Source: DAOPZC01 sp035353175
Lineage (GTDB): Bacteria; Verrucomicrobiota; Kiritimatiellia; RFP12; UBA1067
Assembly: GCA_035353175.1 (NCBI GenBank)
Contig: DAOPZC010000081.1
Coordinates: forward strand, 1 to 16,973
DNA: 16,973 bases
Reading direction: 5' to 3'
Position 1 is the stretch's first letter, and every line of letters begins with the position of its first letter. Shown here piece by piece: positions 14,276 to 16,973 of this stretch. The notes under the pieces are model-generated. The model was not told the DNA's origin and made no database searches. It worked only from the letters and a program-made list of their open reading frames with translations. The position numbers and the translations under genes were made by a program.

Positions 14276-15682
14276 ATGACAACGACACGGCGGGGTTTTC
14301 TTAAAGGCGCGGCAGGGTCGACGGCGCTTTTCTCAATTGTGCCGCGCTACGTGCTGGGCGGAGCGGGCTTTGTGCCCCCCAGCGAAAAGGTGAATGTTGC
14401 GGTCATCGGCGTGGGCGGCATGGGCATGAGGAACGTGCAGAGCCTGCTGAACGAGCCCGAGGCGCGGATCGCAGCCATCTGCGACGTGGCAGAAGAGACC
14501 GATCTCAGCACCTACTGGTACAAGTGCCATGCCGGGCGACGTCCGGTGAAGGTGCTCATCGAGGAGGCGTACGCCAAGACGACGCCGAACTACCGCTGCG
14601 CTGACTATGAGGACTTTCGCGTCCTGTTCGAAAAAGAGAAGGGCATCGACGCGGTCTTGTGCGCGACGCCGGACCATTCGCACGCGTACATCACGATCAC
14701 CGCGATGCGGCTCGGCAAGCACGTCTACTGCGAGAAGCCCCTCGCGCACAACGTCTGGGAGACGCGCCGCGTAGCGCAGGTAGCGAAAGAAACGGGCGCG
14801 GCGACACAGATGGGCAACCACGGGCACTCGAGTTCCGGCATGCGCACGACATGCGAATGGATTTGGGACGGCGCGATCGGCCCTGTGCGCGAAGTCCACG
14901 CCTGGAGCCCGTCGCGGCACTGGCGGAAAGAGCCGGGGCGGCCGCTGGAAACGCCGTCGGTGCCAGCGAGTTTCAACTGGGATCTGTGGCTCGGGCCGCG
15001 CGAGTTCCGTCCGTATCATCCGGCCTATGCGCCGTACATCTGGCGCGATTGGTGGGCGTTCGGAACCGGGTCGCTCGGAAACTTGGCATGCCATAATATC
15101 GATGCGGCCGTGTGGGCGCTGAAGTTGGAGCATCCGCTCAGCGTGGAAGCGTCCACGACCGGCGGCTGCGACAGCGAGGTGTCGGCCTACGGCGGCATCT
15201 ACACGTATCGCTTCGGCGCGCGCGGCGAGATGCCGCCTGTGAAGATGACGTGGTACGATGGCGGCCTGCGTCCGGCTGTTCCCGAAGGGATCGACTCGGA
15301 CGATCCGCGTCAGCGCTTGGGCGATAACGCGGAGGGTCTGCTGCTGGTCGGCGACAAGGGCTGGATCACGTGCCCCGCCTACGGCGGTGCTCCGCGGCTA
15401 TTGCCGCTCGCGCTGCACAAGGAGTATCAGCGCCCTGCGCCGACGCTGCCGAGGGTCAAGGGTCACCACGCCGACTGGTTGTCCGCCTGCAAGGGCGGCC
15501 CGGCAGCCAGTGCGAATTTCGAATACAGCGCGCGTCTGACCGAAGTGGCGCTGCTGGGCAATGTCGCCTTGCGCGTCGGCAAAAAGATTCTGTGGGATCC
15601 GTCCGCCATGCGGGCCGTCAATGCGCCCGAGGCCGATGCCTTCATCAAAGAAGAGTGCCGCAAGGGGTGGGAGCTTGGCTGA
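14276..15682 (+). CDS. Tat-exported Gfo/Idh/MocA-family oxidoreductase (paralogue 2)
   Basis: The 468-aa protein starts with a compact Tat signal (TTRRGFLK, RR at 5-6), has GVGGMG at 45-50 and CEKPLAH (Lys154), and follows the 2818-4233 protein almost without gaps from SEKV onward. Shared unusual phrases include TPNYRCA, NWDLWLGPREFRPYH and GPAASANFEY, so the two are recent paralogues. One change stands out. Where the first copy has GDMACH with Asp273, this copy has GNLACH with Asn269, while His273 is kept. The Asp/His pair normally takes part in catalysis, so this copy may have altered activity or another substrate. No strong Shine-Dalgarno is visible, and with a 33-base gap after the sialidase-like gene translation may be coupled. 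It lies just before the third nucleoside-hydrolase gene. Confidence 0.9.
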   Translation: MTTTRRGFLKGAAGSTALFSIVPRYVLGGAGFVPPSEKVNVAVIGVGGMGMRNVQSLLNEPEARIAAICDVAEETDLSTYWYKCHAGRRPVKVLIEEAYAKTTPNYRCADYEDFRVLFEKEKGIDAVLCATPDHSHAYITITAMRLGKHVYCEKPLAHNVWETRRVAQVAKETGAATQMGNHGHSSSGMRTTCEWIWDGAIGPVREVHAWSPSRHWRKEPGRPLETPSVPASFNWDLWLGPREFRPYHPAYAPYIWRDWWAFGTGSLGNLACHNIDAAVWALKLEHPLSVEASTTGGCDSEVSAYGGIYTYRFGARGEMPPVKMTWYDGGLRPAVPEGIDSDDPRQRLGDNAEGLLLVGDKGWITCPAYGGAPRLLPLALHKEYQRPAPTLPRVKGHHADWLSACKGGPAASANFEYSARLTEVALLGNVALRVGKKILWDPSAMRAVNAPEADAFIKEECRKGWELG

Positions 15683-15695
15683 GCGCTGTAATGAC

Positions 15696-15771
15696 TATGC
15701 AGGTTTATTTGCCGCCTGATGCTTCGTCCTTGAGGAGTTCCGTTGTTTATTCTACAACGGAATCATCTGAG
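15696..15771 (+). promoter_or_regulatory. Upstream element shared with the 10053 gene, copy 2
   Basis: TATGCAGGTTT (15696-15706), TTGAG (15730-15734), TTCTACAAC (15750-15758) and GGAATCATCTGAG (15759-15771) match copy 1 in order and spacing. The element starts 14 bases after the previous stop and ends 28 bases before the ATG at 15800. This marks a separate transcription start for the last nucleoside-hydrolase gene. Confidence 0.6.
15738..15762. promoter_or_regulatory. Perfect 9-bp inverted repeat, strong operator candidate
   Basis: TTCCGTTGT (15738-15746) and ACAACGGAA (15754-15762) are exact reverse complements around a 7-base AT-rich centre. The inner 17-mer at 15742-15758 resembles the dyad at the regulator's own promoter (12 of 17 identical). 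Its size and position 38 bases before the ATG fit a dimeric regulator site; binding by the IclR-type protein is inferred. Confidence 0.6.
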
Positions 15772-15799
15772 TTGTTTGTGCGCACGCAAAGGAGGGGCG

Positions 15800-16810
15800 A
15801 TGAATAGCAGTTGGTGGCTGGCGGGGGTGTTGGCCGTTGCCATGGTGCAGGCCGAGCCGATCAGACTTGTTTTCGATACCGATATGGGCAACGACACGGA
15901 CGACGTGATGGCGCTGTGCATGATCCACGCGCTGCAGTCGCGCGGCGCGGTCGAGCTGCTCGCGGTCACGGTCACGAAGGACCATCCGCAGGCCGCGGCT
16001 TTCGTGGATGCGGTGAACACCTTCTACGGGCGGCCGGACATCCCCATCGGCGTTGTGAAGGGCGGCGCGACGCCGGAACCGGGAAAGTTCAATCTGCTGG
16101 CCGACGCTAAGAACGAGGACGGCAGCCTGCGCTATCCGCATGATCTGGCGCGCGGGGCGGATGCTCCCGAGGCGACCGGTCTGATCCGCAAGCTCTTGGC
16201 CGCGCAACCGGACGGCAGCGTGACGCTGGTGCAGGTGGGCTTCTTCACCAACTTCCAGCGCTTGCTCGCGTCGCGGCCGGACGTCGTGTCGCCGCTCAGC
16301 GGGCGGGATCTGATCGCCAAGAAGGTGAAGCTGCTTTCGATCATGGCGGGGGCCTTCCAGACGGTGGACTGGAACACGCGGCATCTCGAATACAACGTGG
16401 TCAAAGATATTCCCGCAGCTCAAACGCTGGCGAAGGACTGGCCGACGCCGATCTTGTGGAGCGGCTACGAGATCGGCGTGGCGGCTGCGTTTCCGCATGC
16501 CGTGATCGAGCATGACCTCGACTATGTGAAGCACCATCCGCTCAAAGAGGCGTACTACCTGTACAACCCTCCGCCGCACGACCGTCCCACGTGGGACCCG
16601 ACCGCGCTGCTGGCCGCCGTGCTTCCGGACCGCGGCTACTTCACGCTGTCGCCGGCGGGCACGGTCACGGTCGAGGACAACGGCGCCACGTGGTTCCGCC
16701 CGTCGCGGGACGGCAAGGGTCGAGACCGCTTCCTGACCATGAGCCCAGAACAGGCCGCACGCGTGCGCGAGGCGATCGTGCAGCTGAGCGTGGAGCCGCC
16801 GAAGAGATAG
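15800..16810 (+). CDS. Exported nucleoside hydrolase-like protein 3
   Basis: I choose ATG 15800 (336 aa) over the in-frame ATG 15743. AGGAGG lies at 15790-15795, a clean Sec signal starts there (MNSSWWLAGVLAVAMVQA), and the upstream stretch is the operator region. The metal motif is close to canonical, FDTDMGNDTDD (Asp26, Asp28, Asp32, Asp34, Asp35). EYNVVKD gives Asn199 and Asp203, and PTWDPTA gives Trp265-Asp266. It appears nearer to typical IUNH-type hydrolases than the two relatives upstream. Family enzymes release a base from ribonucleosides with Ca2+. The secreted form probably acts on an external or periplasmic glycoside; the base or aglycone is unknown. Heptamer repeats begin immediately at its stop codon. 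Confidence 0.87.
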   Translation: MNSSWWLAGVLAVAMVQAEPIRLVFDTDMGNDTDDVMALCMIHALQSRGAVELLAVTVTKDHPQAAAFVDAVNTFYGRPDIPIGVVKGGATPEPGKFNLLADAKNEDGSLRYPHDLARGADAPEATGLIRKLLAAQPDGSVTLVQVGFFTNFQRLLASRPDVVSPLSGRDLIAKKVKLLSIMAGAFQTVDWNTRHLEYNVVKDIPAAQTLAKDWPTPILWSGYEIGVAAAFPHAVIEHDLDYVKHHPLKEAYYLYNPPPHDRPTWDPTALLAAVLPDRGYFTLSPAGTVTVEDNGATWFRPSRDGKGRDRFLTMSPEQAARVREAIVQLSVEPPKR

Positions 16811-16842
16811 GCTGTAGACTGTAGGCTATAGGCTGTAGGCTG
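16811..16842. repeat. Heptamer tandem repeat GCTGTAG, four units plus part
   Basis: GCTGTAG, ACTGTAG, GCTATAG and GCTGTAG follow one another from 16811 to 16838, then GCTG. The array abuts the TAG stop of the upstream gene and ends about 10 bases before the ribosome-binding site of the four-helix-bundle gene. It shares the 7-base period of the other three intergenic repeats but has a different unit. Confidence 0.85.
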
Positions 16843-16863
16843 GAGAAAAGGCGGGAGGATCCG

Positions 16864-16973
16864 ATGAGAGAACATTCGAAACTGAAAGCGTTTGAGATAG
16901 CGGACGAGATTGCGCTTATGGTTTATAAGCTGACACAGTCTTTTCCGAAAGAGGAGATGTTTGGTCTGACCTC
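16864..16973 (+). CDS. Four-helix-bundle protein (TIGR02436 / 23S rRNA intervening-sequence protein type), partial
   Basis: Thirty-six codons are present before the window ends; the start ATG is preceded by GGGAGG (16853-16858) at 5 bases. The N-terminus reads LKAFEIADEIALMVYKLT, then FPKEEMFGLT. This is the characteristic first helix and turn of the family found in 23S rRNA intervening sequences, in isolated chromosomal genes and as a structural relative of Avd proteins of diversity-generating retroelements. Full members are about 115-130 aa. Its function is not known; nucleic-acid binding is often suggested. Lower GC and the flanking heptamer array set it apart from the catabolic genes, consistent with an independently moving cassette, which is inference. 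Confidence 0.85.
   Translation, partial: MREHSKLKAFEIADEIALMVYKLTQSFPKEEMFGLT

Noticed and set aside
15743..15799. Longer start of the third nucleoside-hydrolase gene
   Set aside because: The extra 19 codons cover the inverted repeat and lack a ribosome-binding site, whereas AGGAGG and a signal peptide support 15800.
16864..16973. Diversity-generating retroelement accessory (Avd) gene
   Set aside because: The fold is related, but no reverse transcriptase, template repeat or variable repeat is visible in the window, so only the general family is called.

Overview
This window is a GC-rich, gene-dense piece of a bacterial genome. The content points to the Planctomycetota-Verrucomicrobiota-Lentisphaerota-Kiritimatiellota group: several Tat-exported Gfo/Idh/MocA oxidoreductases, Tat-exported xylose-isomerase-like TIM barrels, a ThuA domain, secreted beta-propeller glycosidase-like proteins, 7-bp-periodic intergenic repeats and a four-helix-bundle (TIGR02436-type) gene. 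Kiritimatiellota or Verrucomicrobiota is my best guess. No rRNA, tRNA, transposase or CRISPR array is visible, so the assignment rests on gene style only.

Layout. Bases 1-49 form a nearly perfect 49-nt palindrome. At 184-1887 lies an exported beta-propeller protein of a poorly characterised GH32/43-like family, followed by a probable terminator. At 2030-8482, five genes on the plus strand read as one unit: an IclR-type regulator, a Tat-exported Gfo/Idh/MocA oxidoreductase, a Tat-exported sugar-isomerase-like TIM barrel, a Tat-exported ThuA+TIM-barrel fusion and a second, divergent Gfo/Idh/MocA protein. At 8654-9604 an exported SGNH hydrolase lies on the minus strand, divergent from the next group across a 448-bp regulatory region. 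At 10053-16810 follow two exported nucleoside-hydrolase-like proteins (the second with a Tat signal), an exported sialidase-like Asp-box propeller, a third Gfo/Idh/MocA protein closely related to the first, and a third exported nucleoside-hydrolase-like protein. The window ends inside a four-helix-bundle gene preceded by heptamer repeats.

How it may work together. All eleven complete enzyme-like genes start with a recognisable Sec or Tat signal; the regulator does not. No transporter or kinase is present. I infer a mostly periplasmic or cell-surface catabolic system. Propellers and the SGNH esterase would trim a glycan or glycoside, Gfo/Idh/MocA enzymes would oxidise or reduce sugar carbons, TIM barrels and ThuA would handle keto-sugar intermediates, and nucleoside-hydrolase-fold proteins would cleave a riboside-like or other glycosidic bond. 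The substrate cannot be read from sequence.

Regulation gives the strongest non-coding signals. The regulator has a clear sigma70-like promoter with a dyad between it and the start codon. A related dyad, part of a 25-nt perfect inverted repeat, lies before the third nucleoside-hydrolase gene, and a half-conserved version lies before the first. These last two genes also share a roughly 64-nt upstream element. This suggests one regulator controlling several units.
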